A stretch of DNA of 32,104 nucleotides from Bacteroidales bacterium (GTDB lineage Bacteria > Bacteroidota > Bacteroidia > Bacteroidales > VadinHA17): the NCBI GenBank assembly GCA_012517605.1, contig JAAYUS010000052.1:1-32104 (forward strand), written 5' to 3'. Below are positions 7,041 to 17,500 of this stretch, piece by piece. Positions within the stretch are counted from its first letter, which is position 1; every line of letters begins with the position of its first letter. Position numbers and translations under genes: made by a program. Below the pieces are notes generated by a model. That model was not told the DNA's origin. It saw nothing but the letters and a program-made list of their open reading frames with translations, and did no database searches.

Positions 7041-8234
7041 ATGGAATACCTATCCGACAGAATCAAATCGTTGTCAGTGTCACAGACACTTGCCATGGCT
7101 CAGAAGAGCAGGGAGCTGAAAGCCAAAGGACTGGATGTTATAAGTCTAAGCCTTGGAGAACCCGATTTCAATACGCCCGACTATGTGAAGACTGCAGCCA
7201 AAAAGGCAATTGATGACAATTATTCAAAATATCCTCCCGTTCCGGGATATGATGATCTGCGGGCTGCAATTTCAAAGAAATTCAGGGAGGAGAATGGCCT
7301 TGAATATACCCCGGAACAGATCGTCGTGTCGGCAGGCGGCAAACATTCCCTTATAAATGTGATCCTTTCGATTGTAAATCCCGGTGATGAAGTGATAATC
7401 CTTGCTCCATACTGGGTAAGCTATTATGACCAGATAATACTTGCAGGCGGCAAACCCGTTATAATACGTGCAACCCTTGAAAATGATTTCAAGGTCAGAC
7501 CGGAACAAATTGAAGCTGCTATAACGGATAAAACAAGGCTTTTGATTTTCAACTCACCTTCCAATCCGACAGGTATGGTTTACACAGGGGATGAAATTGG
7601 GAAAATTGCAGATGTCATTGGCAGGCACGAAGGATTGTTCGTTATCTCTGATGAAATATATGAGCATATCATTTTCGAAGGCTTACATGTTAGCATGGCT
7701 TCCTTTAAATCAATATACGACAGGGTAATCACCGTGAACGGGGTTTCAAAAGGATATGCTATGACAGGATGGCGCATAGGCTATATCGGAGCTCCTGTTT
7801 GGATATCCAGGGCATGCAACAAGCTTCAGGGCCAGTTCACTTCAGGCGTATGCTCCATAGCACAGAGGGCCGCGCTGGCTGCCATTCAGGGAAATGATGG
7901 TTCCCGTCAGGTGATGAAAGAAGCATTTCAGCGCAGGCGCGATCTTGTTTGCAATCTTCTCAGCGATATTGAAGGAATGAAGATAAGGGTGCCTCAGGGT
8001 GCATTTTATGTGATGCCGGATATATCCTCCTTCCTTGGAAAATCGGATGGGAACGGCACTATAGCGAATTCGGATGATCTTGCCCTTTATCTTCTGGATA
8101 AGGCACAGGTAGCTGTTGTAGGAGGCGGTGCATTCGGCGCTCCGGAATGTATAAGAATCTCATATGCAACTTCTGATGAATTGCTTGTGGAGGCCGTAAA
8201 AAGAATAAAATCAGCTCTTTCCAGACTTAACTGA
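7041..8234 (+). CDS. Pyridoxal-phosphate aminotransferase, class I/II (aspartate aminotransferase type)
   Basis: LSLGEPDFNTPDYVK, YPPVPGYDDLRAAI, FNSPSNPTGMVY, VNGVSKGYAMTGWRIGYIGAP motifs. Confidence 0.93.
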   Translation: MEYLSDRIKSLSVSQTLAMAQKSRELKAKGLDVISLSLGEPDFNTPDYVKTAAKKAIDDNYSKYPPVPGYDDLRAAISKKFREENGLEYTPEQIVVSAGGKHSLINVILSIVNPGDEVIILAPYWVSYYDQIILAGGKPVIIRATLENDFKVRPEQIEAAITDKTRLLIFNSPSNPTGMVYTGDEIGKIADVIGRHEGLFVISDEIYEHIIFEGLHVSMASFKSIYDRVITVNGVSKGYAMTGWRIGYIGAPVWISRACNKLQGQFTSGVCSIAQRAALAAIQGNDGSRQVMKEAFQRRRDLVCNLLSDIEGMKIRVPQGAFYVMPDISSFLGKSDGNGTIANSDDLALYLLDKAQVAVVGGGAFGAPECIRISYATSDELLVEAVKRIKSALSRLN

Positions 8235-8273
8235 ATTTGATAAGGGCCCGCGGCCAGGGCTGAAATATAAAAT

Positions 8274-8321
8274 AAGGCTGTTTCACATGTCAGAAAAGAG
8301 GATTAATTGTGAAACAGCCTT
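8274..8321. terminator. Long hairpin between convergent genes; likely bidirectional terminator
   Basis: Perfect 14-bp stem AAGGCTGTTTCACA (8274-8287) / TGTGAAACAGCCTT (8308-8321), 20-nt loop, T-rich flank on both sides. Confidence 0.7.
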
Positions 8322-8341
8322 AACTGTTTTATGAAAGCGGA

Positions 8342-8893
8342 TCAGTATTTATTGAATGAAACTGTAATTTCCTTTGGTTTGCGTCTTTTTTGCCTGTACT
8401 CGCTTAGTGAATATCCGAGTGATATAATCAGTTCCACTCTTTTAGATCCCGGTATGCCAAGGATGCTTCTCACTTCCTTCTCATCAAACCACCCCAGGAT
8501 GCACGACCCCAAACCTTCGGCAGCAGCCTGGAGGCATATGTTTTCAGCTGCGATGCCTATGTCGATGTGCGAATAATCCTTGCTCTTTATCAGCCCTCCC
8601 GCTTTTGAGGAAAAGTTGGGGCTCTCCCTTACAATAACTATCAGAACAGGGGCCTGTTCTACGAACATATTCATCCCCAGAACTTTGGCCGATGCGGCTT
8701 TTGCCACCCTTCCGAGCTTTTCCGGATCATTTACAACAACAAATTTCCACGGCTGTGCATTGCAGGCCGACGGTGCCATTCTGGCTGCCTCAATTATCCT
8801 TTCCAGTTTCTCCTCTTCAACGGGCCTGTCAGAATACTTCCTGTCGCTCTGACGCCTGAGGATCAGCTCAAGCATCTCTTTACCAGATACCAT
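8342..8893 (-). CDS. Nitroreductase family protein (FMN-dependent)
   Basis: ILRRQSDRKYSDRPVEEEKLERIIEAARMAPSACNAQPWKFVVV...GLGSCILGWFDE; ORF track begins at a TTG (8896), ATG at 8893 is more likely. Confidence 0.88.
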   Translation of the reverse strand: MVSGKEMLELILRRQSDRKYSDRPVEEEKLERIIEAARMAPSACNAQPWKFVVVNDPEKLGRVAKAASAKVLGMNMFVEQAPVLIVIVRESPNFSSKAGGLIKSKDYSHIDIGIAAENICLQAAAEGLGSCILGWFDEKEVRSILGIPGSKRVELIISLGYSLSEYRQKRRKPKEITVSFNKY

Positions 8894-8896
8894 CAA

Positions 8897-9475
8897 TCAA
8901 TAGTTTTCTGAAAGCAGTTCGAAATAACTGGTTGGATGAAGGCATGCAGGACAATTTTTCAATGGTTTTGTACCGAAATGGATATATCCGCATTTCCTGC
9001 AGTACCAGAATACTTTTTCATCGCGTTCGAATACCTTATTCTTCATTACGTTCTCAAGGAGTTTCCTGTAACGCGTTTCATGGTTCTTTTCCGCAGCAGC
9101 TATTGCCTTGAAAGCAGTCGCCACTTCCTTGAAACCTTCCTTCTCAGCAACTTCGGCAAACTGCGGATAGAGAATGCTCCATTCTTCGTGTTCGCCTTCG
9201 GCTGCAGCTTCGAGGTTCTCTTTTGTAATACCCGTTTTACCTGCAGGATACGAGGCGGTTATTTCAACCATTCCGCCTTCAAGGAACTTGAAAAATCTTT
9301 TTGCATGTTGCTGCTCCTGCAATGCAGTTTCAAGAAAAATACCGGCAATCTGCTCATAGCCTTCTTCCTTTGCTACCTTGGCGGCAAATTCATATCTGTT
9401 TTTTGCCTGTGATTCACCTGCGAAAGCCTTCAGGAGATTCTTTTCCGTTAAGGTTCCCTTTAAACTCTTTTCCAT
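8897..9475 (-). CDS. Rubrerythrin
   Basis: Ferritin-like diiron domain (AFAGESQAKNRYEFAAKVAKEEGYEQIAGIFLETALQEQQHAKRFF) plus C-terminal rubredoxin-like WYCRKCGYIHFGTKPLKNCPACLHP. Confidence 0.96.
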   Translation of the reverse strand: MEKSLKGTLTEKNLLKAFAGESQAKNRYEFAAKVAKEEGYEQIAGIFLETALQEQQHAKRFFKFLEGGMVEITASYPAGKTGITKENLEAAAEGEHEEWSILYPQFAEVAEKEGFKEVATAFKAIAAAEKNHETRYRKLLENVMKNKVFERDEKVFWYCRKCGYIHFGTKPLKNCPACLHPTSYFELLSENY

Positions 9476-9614
9476 ACTTATTTGTTTTAATTTTAGACTA
9501 TTGTGATTGAAGATAATTAATCATGAGCAAGGCTTAAATATAGTAAATTTAGCTATCTTTAGTTTCAGTTTTTCAGGAATTACCGAATAATATTAACCTT
9601 AACAAAGAAAGAAA

Positions 9615-10178
9615 ATGGGAATAATACTTGTCATTCTGGGTTTGTTTGCGATTCTTGTACTATGGGCGATCTCCCTTTATAACAGGCTCGTACGTCTTAG
9701 AAACGGGAGGGAGCAGGCTTTTGCGGATGTCGATGTGCAGCTGAGGCAGAGGCACGACCTTATACCACAGCTTGTCGAAGCCGTAAAGGGATATATGGTT
9801 CATGAAAGAGGCGTGCTTACGGAAATCACCGAGGCAAGGGCAAACGCGATGAAAGCCACTTCGATAAATGATAAAATAGCGGCTGAGACTCGTCTCTCCA
9901 CTGCTCTTGACGGACTGAGGGTTCAGGTTGAAGCATATCCTGACCTTAAGGCAAGCCAGAATTTTCTTGATCTTCAGAACGAAATTTCAGATGTTGAAAA
10001 CAAGATCGCGGCAGCAAGAAGATTCTTTAACTCTGCAACAAAGGAACTCAACGTTGCCACTGAACTTTTCCCTTCAAACATTATTGCCACACTTTTCAAT
10101 TTCAAACGGGAACCAATGTTCGAGCTTGGCGAAAACCGTGCAACAATTGAGGAACCTCCACAGATAAAGTTCCAGTAA
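9615..10178 (+). CDS. LemA family protein
   Basis: N-terminal TM, then YNRLVRLRNGREQAFADVDVQLRQRHDLIPQLVEAVKGYMVHERGVLTEITEARANA and YPDLKASQNFLDLQNEISDVENKIAAARRFFN. Confidence 0.95.
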   Translation: MGIILVILGLFAILVLWAISLYNRLVRLRNGREQAFADVDVQLRQRHDLIPQLVEAVKGYMVHERGVLTEITEARANAMKATSINDKIAAETRLSTALDGLRVQVEAYPDLKASQNFLDLQNEISDVENKIAAARRFFNSATKELNVATELFPSNIIATLFNFKREPMFELGENRATIEEPPQIKFQ

Positions 10179-10179
10179 T

Positions 10180-11121
10180 ATGAAGTATTTTGGCCTGCAG
10201 AGCCAGATTCGTAAAAACAACATGAACTCGGTGCTGCTGCTGATAATGTTTCCTGTTGTTTTTTACGGACTTGCCTGGCTGTTCTTCTTTATATTTTCGA
10301 TGAGCGCTCAGGATGCCACAATGGGGATCCGTGATGTGAACCGCTCCTTCTTTTCGACCATACCCTGGATAACAGTCGGAGTTGTGATATGGTTTATTAT
10401 AGCATATTTTTCGCATACGGCAATAATAAATTCAGCCACCGACTCGCGGCCTCTGGAAAGGAAGGATAACAAACGAGTTTATAATCTTGTTGAGAACCTG
10501 TGCATATCCTGCGGGATGCAAATGCCAAAGATAAATATCATTAACGATGATTCCCTGAATGCATTTGCAAGCGGGATAAATCAGTCAACATATACTGTAT
10601 CACTCTCAAAGGGGATTATCGAAAAGCTTAATGATGATGAACTTGAGGCCGTCATTGCACACGAGCTTACCCATATCCGTAATCGTGATGTGAGGCTTCT
10701 TATAATTTCGATAGTATTCGTAGGGATCTTTGCTTTTATTACCGAAATGCTTTTCCGCTCGCTCAGGTTCGGCCGTCTCGGCAGGGGAAAGAAGGAAGGT
10801 GCCGGGATTCTTATTGCACTTCTCCTTGCACTTATCGGTTATCTGCTTGCCTCACTTTTCAGGTTTGCCTTGTCGAGGAAACGTGAATACCTTGCTGATG
10901 CCGGCTCGGCAGAGCTTACGCGAAGGCCTCTGTCGCTGGCTTCAGCCCTGAGAAAAGTAGCTCTTGACCCGACCATTGAAGCTGTTAAAAGAAAGGATGT
11001 TGCCCAGATGTTCATTGAAAATCCACGGGAGGAAGAGGAAAAAAGCTCATTTTCCTTTGCCAATCTGTTTTCCACTCATCCGCCTGTTGAGAAAAGAATA
11101 GAGCTTCTTGAACAGTATTAA
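10180..11121 (+). CDS. M48 family metallopeptidase (HtpX-like)
   Basis: Multiple TM segments, zinc-binding HELTH motif (AVIAHELTHIRNRDV), C-terminal STHPPVEKRIELL; 1 nt after the lemA stop. Confidence 0.92.
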   Translation: MKYFGLQSQIRKNNMNSVLLLIMFPVVFYGLAWLFFFIFSMSAQDATMGIRDVNRSFFSTIPWITVGVVIWFIIAYFSHTAIINSATDSRPLERKDNKRVYNLVENLCISCGMQMPKINIINDDSLNAFASGINQSTYTVSLSKGIIEKLNDDELEAVIAHELTHIRNRDVRLLIISIVFVGIFAFITEMLFRSLRFGRLGRGKKEGAGILIALLLALIGYLLASLFRFALSRKREYLADAGSAELTRRPLSLASALRKVALDPTIEAVKRKDVAQMFIENPREEEEKSSFSFANLFSTHPPVEKRIELLEQY

Positions 11122-11131
11122 TTACAAAATT

Positions 11132-11764
11132 TCAGGATTTTCCTTTCCGTATGAATTTTGACTCCTCACCCCTGAGGAGTCTTTTTATATTTTTCCGGTG
11201 TGTAAAAAGAAGGGCTACTGCCACGATTACCGAAAAAATCCTGAGAACGGCCGATGGCGTCCCGAAAATGAGCATAAGCAGGATGGGGAATGCCACGCCT
11301 GCGCTCATTGACGCCAGAGAGACATATGATGAAGCAAAGAGCACGATAAGGAATATCCCGAGGCATGATAGTGTGACTGCAGGATGAATGGCAAGCATCA
11401 CACCAAAAATGGTTGCAACCCCTTTCCCGCCGCGGAAACCGGCAAAAACGGGGAAAATGTGGCCGAGCACAGCCGCAACTCCTGCAGCGATCTGCAGGTC
11501 TGTAAGAAGTGCTGATCCTTCGCCTGCAAGATTGAAGAAAACCGGGAGCATTGCTGCACACCACCCCTTGAGAACATCAAGAAGCAATACCGGTATGCCA
11601 GTACCCCATCCGAGAACCCTTATTACGTTTGTGGCTCCTGCATTTCCGCTTCCGTGTTCCCTTACATCAATATTATGGAATATCTTTCCAACCCATACCG
11701 CGGTCGCTATCGATCCAAGAAGGTAAGCCAGAACCAGTGTAATGATAAGCAGGGTTACATTCAT
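11132..11764 (-). CDS. plsY: Glycerol-3-phosphate acyltransferase PlsY
   Basis: GSIATAVWVGKIFHNIDVREHGSGNAGATNVIRVLG and VLGHIFPVFAGFRGGKGVAT are PlsY motifs. Confidence 0.95.
   Translation of the reverse strand: MNVTLLIITLVLAYLLGSIATAVWVGKIFHNIDVREHGSGNAGATNVIRVLGWGTGIPVLLLDVLKGWCAAMLPVFFNLAGEGSALLTDLQIAAGVAAVLGHIFPVFAGFRGGKGVATIFGVMLAIHPAVTLSCLGIFLIVLFASSYVSLASMSAGVAFPILLMLIFGTPSAVLRIFSVIVAVALLFTHRKNIKRLLRGEESKFIRKGKS
11160..11186 (+). terminator. Rho-independent terminator for the M48 protease operon, lying inside the 3' end of plsY
   Basis: Perfect 9-bp stem GACTCCTCA (11160-11168) / TGAGGAGTC (11173-11181), CCCC loop, then TTTTTA on the + strand. Confidence 0.7.
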
Positions 11765-11778
11765 TTTCCTTGGTTATT

Positions 11779-13398
11779 TCAGATCTTTGGTCCGTATGCG
11801 GCAAGCTTTGCAGTTTCCTCGTTCGAGGCAAACTTGCTGAAATTATTTATGAATTTAAGTGCAAGATCAGTCGCCGCAATATGCCATTTGATGGGTGACT
11901 CCCATGATCTTGAAGGATCGAGGATATTCTTCCTCACACCGGCGATCCTGTCGGGTATGCTCAGGTTAAAAACGGGAAGAGTGCTGAATTCATTCGATTT
12001 GATTGAATCATCGAGGATTGCATTTATTATAAGCCTTGTAGTCGGCAGGTCAATCCTGGTCCCGATATTATAGGGTCCGCCTGTCCAGCCTGTATTGACA
12101 AGCCATGCATCCGCTCCATGAAGCTTCATCTTGGCAGCAAGCTGGTTTGCATAAACAATAGGATCAAGCATCAGGAATGCAGCACCGAAGCAGGCTGAAA
12201 AGGAAGGGACCGGTTCAATTATCCCCCTTTCTGTTCCTGCCACTTTTGCAGTATAACCGCTGAGAAAATAATATTTTGTCTGTTCCTCGGTGAGATGGCT
12301 TACAGGAGGAAGTACTCCGAAAGTGTCGGCCGTCAGGAATATTACCTTCCTGGCGTGACCGGTCTTCGAAACAGGTTTTACGATATTGCGAATATGATAA
12401 ATAGGGTAAGATACTCTTGTGTTCTCTGTTTTTGAGTCATTATTGAAATCTATGGTTCCATCGGAAAGCACCACCAGATTTTCAAGCAGGGCATCACGGC
12501 GTATTGCATTGTAAATATCAGGTTCGTTCTGTTTGTTCAGCCTGATACATTTTGCATAGCAGCCTCCTTCCAGATTGAAAATGCCTTCATCATCCCATCC
12601 ATGCTCATCATCGCCAACAAGCGCCCTTTCCGGATCAGTCGAAAGGGTTGTTTTTCCTGTCCCGGAAAGTCCGAAGAATATGGCGACATCTCCTTTTTTG
12701 CCTACATTCGCAGAACAATGCATCGATGCAATTCCCTTAAGGGGAAGGTAATAGTTCATAACAGAAAAAATACCTTTTTTCATCTCTCCGCCATACCAGG
12801 TACCTCCAATCAGCATCATTCCTGCCGTGAGATTGAACATCACGAAATTTTCGGAATTCAGGCCCTGTTTCTGCCAGTCGGGGTTGGTTGCCTTTGAAGC
12901 ATTCAGAACCACAAAGTCAGGAATGAAGTTTTCAAGTTCACTTTCTTCCGGTCTGATAAACATGTTCTTAACAAAATGGGCCTGCCAGGCAACTTCCATG
13001 ATGAATCGGACTGCAAGCCTTGTATTTTTATTTGCCCCGCAGTAACAATCTACTACGAAAATCCTTTTCCCGGAAAGCTGCCTTGAAGCTATGTTTTTGC
13101 AGTGTTCCCAGATTTCAACTGAGATTGGTTTGTTGTCGGATACCTTTGCTTTTTCCGATTTCCACCAGACTGTATCCCTTGTCGTTTCATCGAGAACGAC
13201 ATATTTGTCATTCGGGGAACGGCCTGTAAACACTCCGGTGTCGACAGAGACAGCTCCGAGCCGTGTGATTATACCTTTTTCGTATCTGCTGAGACCGGGT
13301 TTTGTTTCTTCTGCAAAAAGAACATTATACGATGGATTATAAATTATTTCTGTTACGTTTTCGATCCCGTAACTCTTCAAATCATTAGCAGTAAGCAT
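11779..13398 (-). CDS. pckA: Phosphoenolpyruvate carboxykinase (ATP)
   Basis: 539 aa; [57 protein letters not shown] (P-loop and metal/PEP motifs). Confidence 0.97.
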   Translation of the reverse strand: MLTANDLKSYGIENVTEIIYNPSYNVLFAEETKPGLSRYEKGIITRLGAVSVDTGVFTGRSPNDKYVVLDETTRDTVWWKSEKAKVSDNKPISVEIWEHCKNIASRQLSGKRIFVVDCYCGANKNTRLAVRFIMEVAWQAHFVKNMFIRPEESELENFIPDFVVLNASKATNPDWQKQGLNSENFVMFNLTAGMMLIGGTWYGGEMKKGIFSVMNYYLPLKGIASMHCSANVGKKGDVAIFFGLSGTGKTTLSTDPERALVGDDEHGWDDEGIFNLEGGCYAKCIRLNKQNEPDIYNAIRRDALLENLVVLSDGTIDFNNDSKTENTRVSYPIYHIRNIVKPVSKTGHARKVIFLTADTFGVLPPVSHLTEEQTKYYFLSGYTAKVAGTERGIIEPVPSFSACFGAAFLMLDPIVYANQLAAKMKLHGADAWLVNTGWTGGPYNIGTRIDLPTTRLIINAILDDSIKSNEFSTLPVFNLSIPDRIAGVRKNILDPSRSWESPIKWHIAATDLALKFINNFSKFASNEETAKLAAYGPKI

Positions 13399-13582
13399 GA
13401 TCAGGTAATTTTGAATGGAAACAAGTTATCAAATGTATTAAATATTATTTACAATTTAATTGCCTTCAAAGCCGGAGGTAGTTTTAAAAACCATGTTTGA
13501 CAATAGGGTATGGATCCTTCCGGGGGTCTTTACAGAGGTTAAACAATAAAGAATTTGTTTTGGGGGCAGGTATGAAAAGTAA

Positions 13583-13606
13583 AAGGGCATCCGCGTGGAT
13601 GCCCTT
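13583..13606 (-). terminator. Rho-independent terminator of ppdK
   Basis: 10-bp stem AAGGGCATCC/GGATGCCCTT with GCGT loop; on the minus strand followed by TTTACTTTT. Confidence 0.75.
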
Positions 13607-13625
13607 CCTTATTAATAAATATGAA

Positions 13626-16352
13626 TTATCTTTCATATTTAACTGAAGCCTGTGCAGCTGCCAGTCTGGCTATGGGAACCCTGAAAGGTGAGCAGCTTAC
13701 GTATGTAAGGCCTGTCTTATAGCAGAATTCCACTGAAGCCGGATCTCCGCCCTGTTCGCCGCAGATACCTACTTTCAGATCTGGTCTGGTAGCGCGACCT
13801 TTTTCAACCGACATCTTAATAAGCTGTCCTACGCCATCCTGATCTATTGTCTGGAAAGGATCTGACGGGAGCATCTTCTTGTCGAGATAATCGTGGAGGA
13901 ATCCTCCGATGTCATCGCGGCTGAAACCGAATGTCATCTGGGTAAGGTCGTTTGTACCGAATGAGAAGAACTCGGCTGTTTTGGCCATACGGTCGGACAG
14001 AAGAGTTGCCCTCGGGATCTCTATCATTGTACCGTATTTGTAATCAATCTTTTTCAGATTGTGTTTCTTGCATACTTCTGCATAAATGGTATCAACAATC
14101 TTTTTTGTGACATCAAGTTCCGATACGTCGCAGGTAACAGGTACCATTAGTTCGGGTTTCGGATGTTTTTTCTCATTCAGAAGTTCTGCAGAGGCTTCAA
14201 ACATTGCCCTTACCTGCATTTCGGTGATTTCAGGATATGTTATGCCAAGGCGTACGCCACGATGACCCATCATCGGATTGCTTTCATGAAGAGCTTCGCC
14301 GCGTTTTGCAACATCCGATTTTTTGATTCCGAGAGCTTTGGCAAGTTCGGCTTGTTTTTCGGCACCCTGAGGTACGAATTCATGAAGCGGAGGATCGAGA
14401 AGCCTGAATGTGACTGGTAATCCGTCCATGGCTTCAAGAGTGGCTTTCATGTCCTTTTTGACATATTTGTAAAGTTCGTTCAGGGCCTTTCTGCGCTCTG
14501 CCTCATTGGCGCTGAGGATCATTTTGCGGAGAAGGAAGAGGGGCTGTTCTGAACCTTTGCCGTAGAACATATGCTCGGTACGGAAAAGACCGATTCCCTC
14601 AGCTCCGAAATCACGTGCAATTTTTGCATCTTCAGCAGTGTCAGCGTTTGTGCGGACACCCATTTTTCTGAACTTGTCGACAAGTTTCATGAAGCTCTGG
14701 AACCTTGGATTTTCAGAAGCATCCATGAGCTCAAGAGCACCGGCGTATACATTTCCTTTTGTTCCGTTGAGTGTGATAATATCACCTTCCTTAAGAACTA
14801 TATCTGTTCCGGTAATCTTAACTTTCTTGCCTGCTGCGTCAACATGAAGAGCTCCTGCTCCCACGATACAGCATTTACCCCATCCGCGTGCTACAAGGGC
14901 TGCATGTGAAGTCATACCACCCCTTGCCGTAAGTATGCCTTCGGCTGCTCTCATCCCTTCAACATCTTCAGGGTTTGTCTCTTCACGGACAAGAATGACT
15001 TTCTGACCTTTGCGGTTCCAAGCAACTGCATCCTCGGCTGTGAATACTATTTTACCGACTGCTGCACCCGGACCTGCAGGTAAACCTTTTACAAGCGGTT
15101 TGACTTTCTTTTCAGCTTCAGGATTGCAGATAGGATGAAGGAGCTCGTCAAGCTGTGCGGGATCAACGCGCATGATGGCTGTTTTTTCATCGATAAGCTT
15201 TTCCTTGAGCATGTCCATTGCCATATTGAGGGCAGCGGTTCCTGTCCTTTTCCCTGCACGGCACTGCAGCATATAGAGTTTACCCTCCTGGATTGTGAAT
15301 TCAATGTCAAGCATATCGTGGAATGACTTCTCGAGTATCTCACGGATGTTGCAAAGTTCCCTGTAAGTTTCAGGCATAGCTTCTTCCATGCTCTTCAGAT
15401 GCTTGTTCTGTTCGTTTTTGGTCTCGTTGTTGAGAGGGCTGGGAGTGCGGATACCAGCAACAACGTCCTCACCCTGGGCATTGACGAGCCACTCACCGTA
15501 AAACAGGTTTTCCCCGGTTGCAGGGTTGCGTGTGAAAGCAACACCTGTGGCTGATGTATCACCCATATTACCGAATACCATGGCCTGAACGTTTACAGCA
15601 GTACCCCAGTCATCAGGAATTCCTTCGATACGACGGTAGGAAACTGCCTTTTTGCCATTCCAGCTTTTGAAAACAGCCTTGATACTTCCTTCAAGCTGTT
15701 CTTTTGCATCATCAGGGAAAGGTTTGCCAAGAACCTGTTTTACCTTCTTCTTGAATTTTTCAGACAGATCCTTAAGTTCGTCAGCTGTGATTTCTGTATC
15801 GGACTTATATCCTTTAAGCTTTTTGAAATCATCAAGCATTTCATCAAGCTGTTTGCGGATACCTTTTCCTTCACCGAGGTCAATTCCTTCTGCTTTTTCC
15901 ATTACGACATCAGCATACATCATGATCAGACGGCGGTATGAATCCCATACGAACCTTGGATTGTTGGTCTTTTTGAGGAATCCGGGGATGGTTGCAGTAC
16001 AGAGTCCGATATTCAATACTGTATCCATCATTCCGGGCATCGATTTGCGTGCACCTGAACGGCATGATACTAGAAGTGCATTTTCGGGATCTCCATACTT
16101 CATACCCATAGTCTTTTCTGTAAGCTTCATTGCTTCCCAGACTTCAGGCATAAGTTCTTTCGGAAGCGTGCAATCGTTTGCGTAATATTCATTACAGGCA
16201 TCAGTGGTGATTGTAAAACCGGCAGGAACAGGAAGACCGAGCAGGCACATTTCGGCAAGGTTGGCACCTTTACCGCCGAGAAGATTCTTCATATCGGCTT
16301 TTCCTTCTGCTGTCTTATTTCCAAAGGAATAAACTCTTTTTACTTTTGACAT
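13626..16352 (-). CDS. ppdK: Pyruvate, phosphate dikinase
   Basis: 908 aa; GGKGANLAEM N-terminus, GGMTSHAALVARGWGKCCIVG phosphohistidine region, GLFRTEHMF, KVGICGEQGGDPASVEF. Confidence 0.97.
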   Translation of the reverse strand: MSKVKRVYSFGNKTAEGKADMKNLLGGKGANLAEMCLLGLPVPAGFTITTDACNEYYANDCTLPKELMPEVWEAMKLTEKTMGMKYGDPENALLVSCRSGARKSMPGMMDTVLNIGLCTATIPGFLKKTNNPRFVWDSYRRLIMMYADVVMEKAEGIDLGEGKGIRKQLDEMLDDFKKLKGYKSDTEITADELKDLSEKFKKKVKQVLGKPFPDDAKEQLEGSIKAVFKSWNGKKAVSYRRIEGIPDDWGTAVNVQAMVFGNMGDTSATGVAFTRNPATGENLFYGEWLVNAQGEDVVAGIRTPSPLNNETKNEQNKHLKSMEEAMPETYRELCNIREILEKSFHDMLDIEFTIQEGKLYMLQCRAGKRTGTAALNMAMDMLKEKLIDEKTAIMRVDPAQLDELLHPICNPEAEKKVKPLVKGLPAGPGAAVGKIVFTAEDAVAWNRKGQKVILVREETNPEDVEGMRAAEGILTARGGMTSHAALVARGWGKCCIVGAGALHVDAAGKKVKITGTDIVLKEGDIITLNGTKGNVYAGALELMDASENPRFQSFMKLVDKFRKMGVRTNADTAEDAKIARDFGAEGIGLFRTEHMFYGKGSEQPLFLLRKMILSANEAERRKALNELYKYVKKDMKATLEAMDGLPVTFRLLDPPLHEFVPQGAEKQAELAKALGIKKSDVAKRGEALHESNPMMGHRGVRLGITYPEITEMQVRAMFEASAELLNEKKHPKPELMVPVTCDVSELDVTKKIVDTIYAEVCKKHNLKKIDYKYGTMIEIPRATLLSDRMAKTAEFFSFGTNDLTQMTFGFSRDDIGGFLHDYLDKKMLPSDPFQTIDQDGVGQLIKMSVEKGRATRPDLKVGICGEQGGDPASVEFCYKTGLTYVSCSPFRVPIARLAAAQASVKYER

Positions 16353-16448
16353 ACTTTTATGAATTTGATGTAAACTTAAATTGTTGATTTCTAAAAATAA
16401 GGTGCAAATTTAACATTAAAAATCAAATTTCAGAATAGTGTTGAAAAT

Positions 16449-17348
16449 TCATGCTCTCGGGTGAAACATCATAAGAGTATCACGAAGATAGCTTCTGTCG
16501 ATGTGTGTATAAATCTCTGTTGTTGTGATCGATTCATGGCCCAGCATCTCCTGCACGGCCCTCAGATCGGCCCCGGCTTCGATCATATGTGTGGCAAACG
16601 AATGGCGGAAAGTGTGAGGACTTATTTTCTTCATTATTCCCGCTTTTGCTGCAAGGTCCCTGACAATAGTGAATATCATGGCCCTCGTCAGCTTTCTCCC
16701 CCGGCGGTTAAGAAAAACAATATTCTCATTATAAATAACAGGAAGCCTGTTCCTGTCAATCCTGTACAGATCAATCTCTTTAAGCGCTTTGTTGCTGATC
16801 GGCACCAGCCTCTGCTTGTTACCCTTCCCGGTGACACTCACATATCCCTCGGAAGCATGAATATCAGTCAGCTTCAGTCCGACAAGTTCCGATACTCTAA
16901 GACCACAACCGTACAGAGTTTCAATTATGGCTTTGTTACGGTGACCGTCGGGACGGCTGAGGTCGATGGCCTCGACGATTCTGTCGATCTCCTCAACTGA
17001 AAGAACCTCGGGCAGCTTCAATCCTGACCTGGGCGACTCGATAAGCGATGAGGGGTTCTCATCTATTTCTCCGTCTGCAAGAAGAAACCTGAAAAAAGCC
17101 CGTATACCCGATAAAACTCTTGCCTGGGTCCGGGCATTTTTGTTTTCAGAACCATACCAGTTGATAAATTCTCTGATGTTGTCGAATTTTACTGCTGAAG
17201 GATCAGTTTCATGGCCCGGCCTGCTAAAAAATGATTCAAGCTTATGAATATCATTGAGATATGCTTCTATGCTGTTCTCTGAAAGGGATTTTTCGAGCCG
17301 GAGATAATTTTCAAAATTCCTGAGCGATGTTTTCCAGCTTATGGCCAT
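16449..17348 (-). CDS. xerD: Tyrosine recombinase, XerD-like
   Basis: 299 aa; YGCGLRVSELVGL, SPHTFRHSFATHMIEAGADLRAVQEMLGHESITTTEIYTHI with the R..HxxR..Y catalytic set. Confidence 0.9.
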   Translation of the reverse strand: MAISWKTSLRNFENYLRLEKSLSENSIEAYLNDIHKLESFFSRPGHETDPSAVKFDNIREFINWYGSENKNARTQARVLSGIRAFFRFLLADGEIDENPSSLIESPRSGLKLPEVLSVEEIDRIVEAIDLSRPDGHRNKAIIETLYGCGLRVSELVGLKLTDIHASEGYVSVTGKGNKQRLVPISNKALKEIDLYRIDRNRLPVIYNENIVFLNRRGRKLTRAMIFTIVRDLAAKAGIMKKISPHTFRHSFATHMIEAGADLRAVQEMLGHESITTTEIYTHIDRSYLRDTLMMFHPRA

Positions 17349-17500
17349 TTAACCTATTGTTGTTTTTCAATGTAAAAGTATCATTTGATAGCATTATATC
17401 ATAAGGAGAATTGCATAATCTTACAAAACTGCCGGCCTGGGCCCTGATCGTTGGAATTTTAACTATTTTTACACCTGTTAAACGGGTGAAAATGACAAAA

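Noticed and set aside
8936-9412. 158-aa + strand ORF antisense to rubrerythrin
   Set aside because: Fully antisense to a clear rubrerythrin CDS; no recognisable domain. Same reasoning applies to the antisense ORFs in pckA, ppdK, tilS, aroC and plsY.
13430-13437. TACATTTG (-7-like) element upstream of pckA on the minus strand
   Set aside because: Matches TAnnTTTG, but no TTTG at the expected 19-21 nt spacing.
15652-16185. 177-aa ORF antisense to ppdK
   Set aside because: Low-complexity Ser/Phe/Leu-rich translation typical of the complement of a conserved gene.
16449-17348. Integrase of a mobile element or genomic island
   Set aside because: Sequence and context (single gene among housekeeping aroQ/pyk, no att-like repeats, no cargo) fit chromosomal XerD rather than an island integrase.
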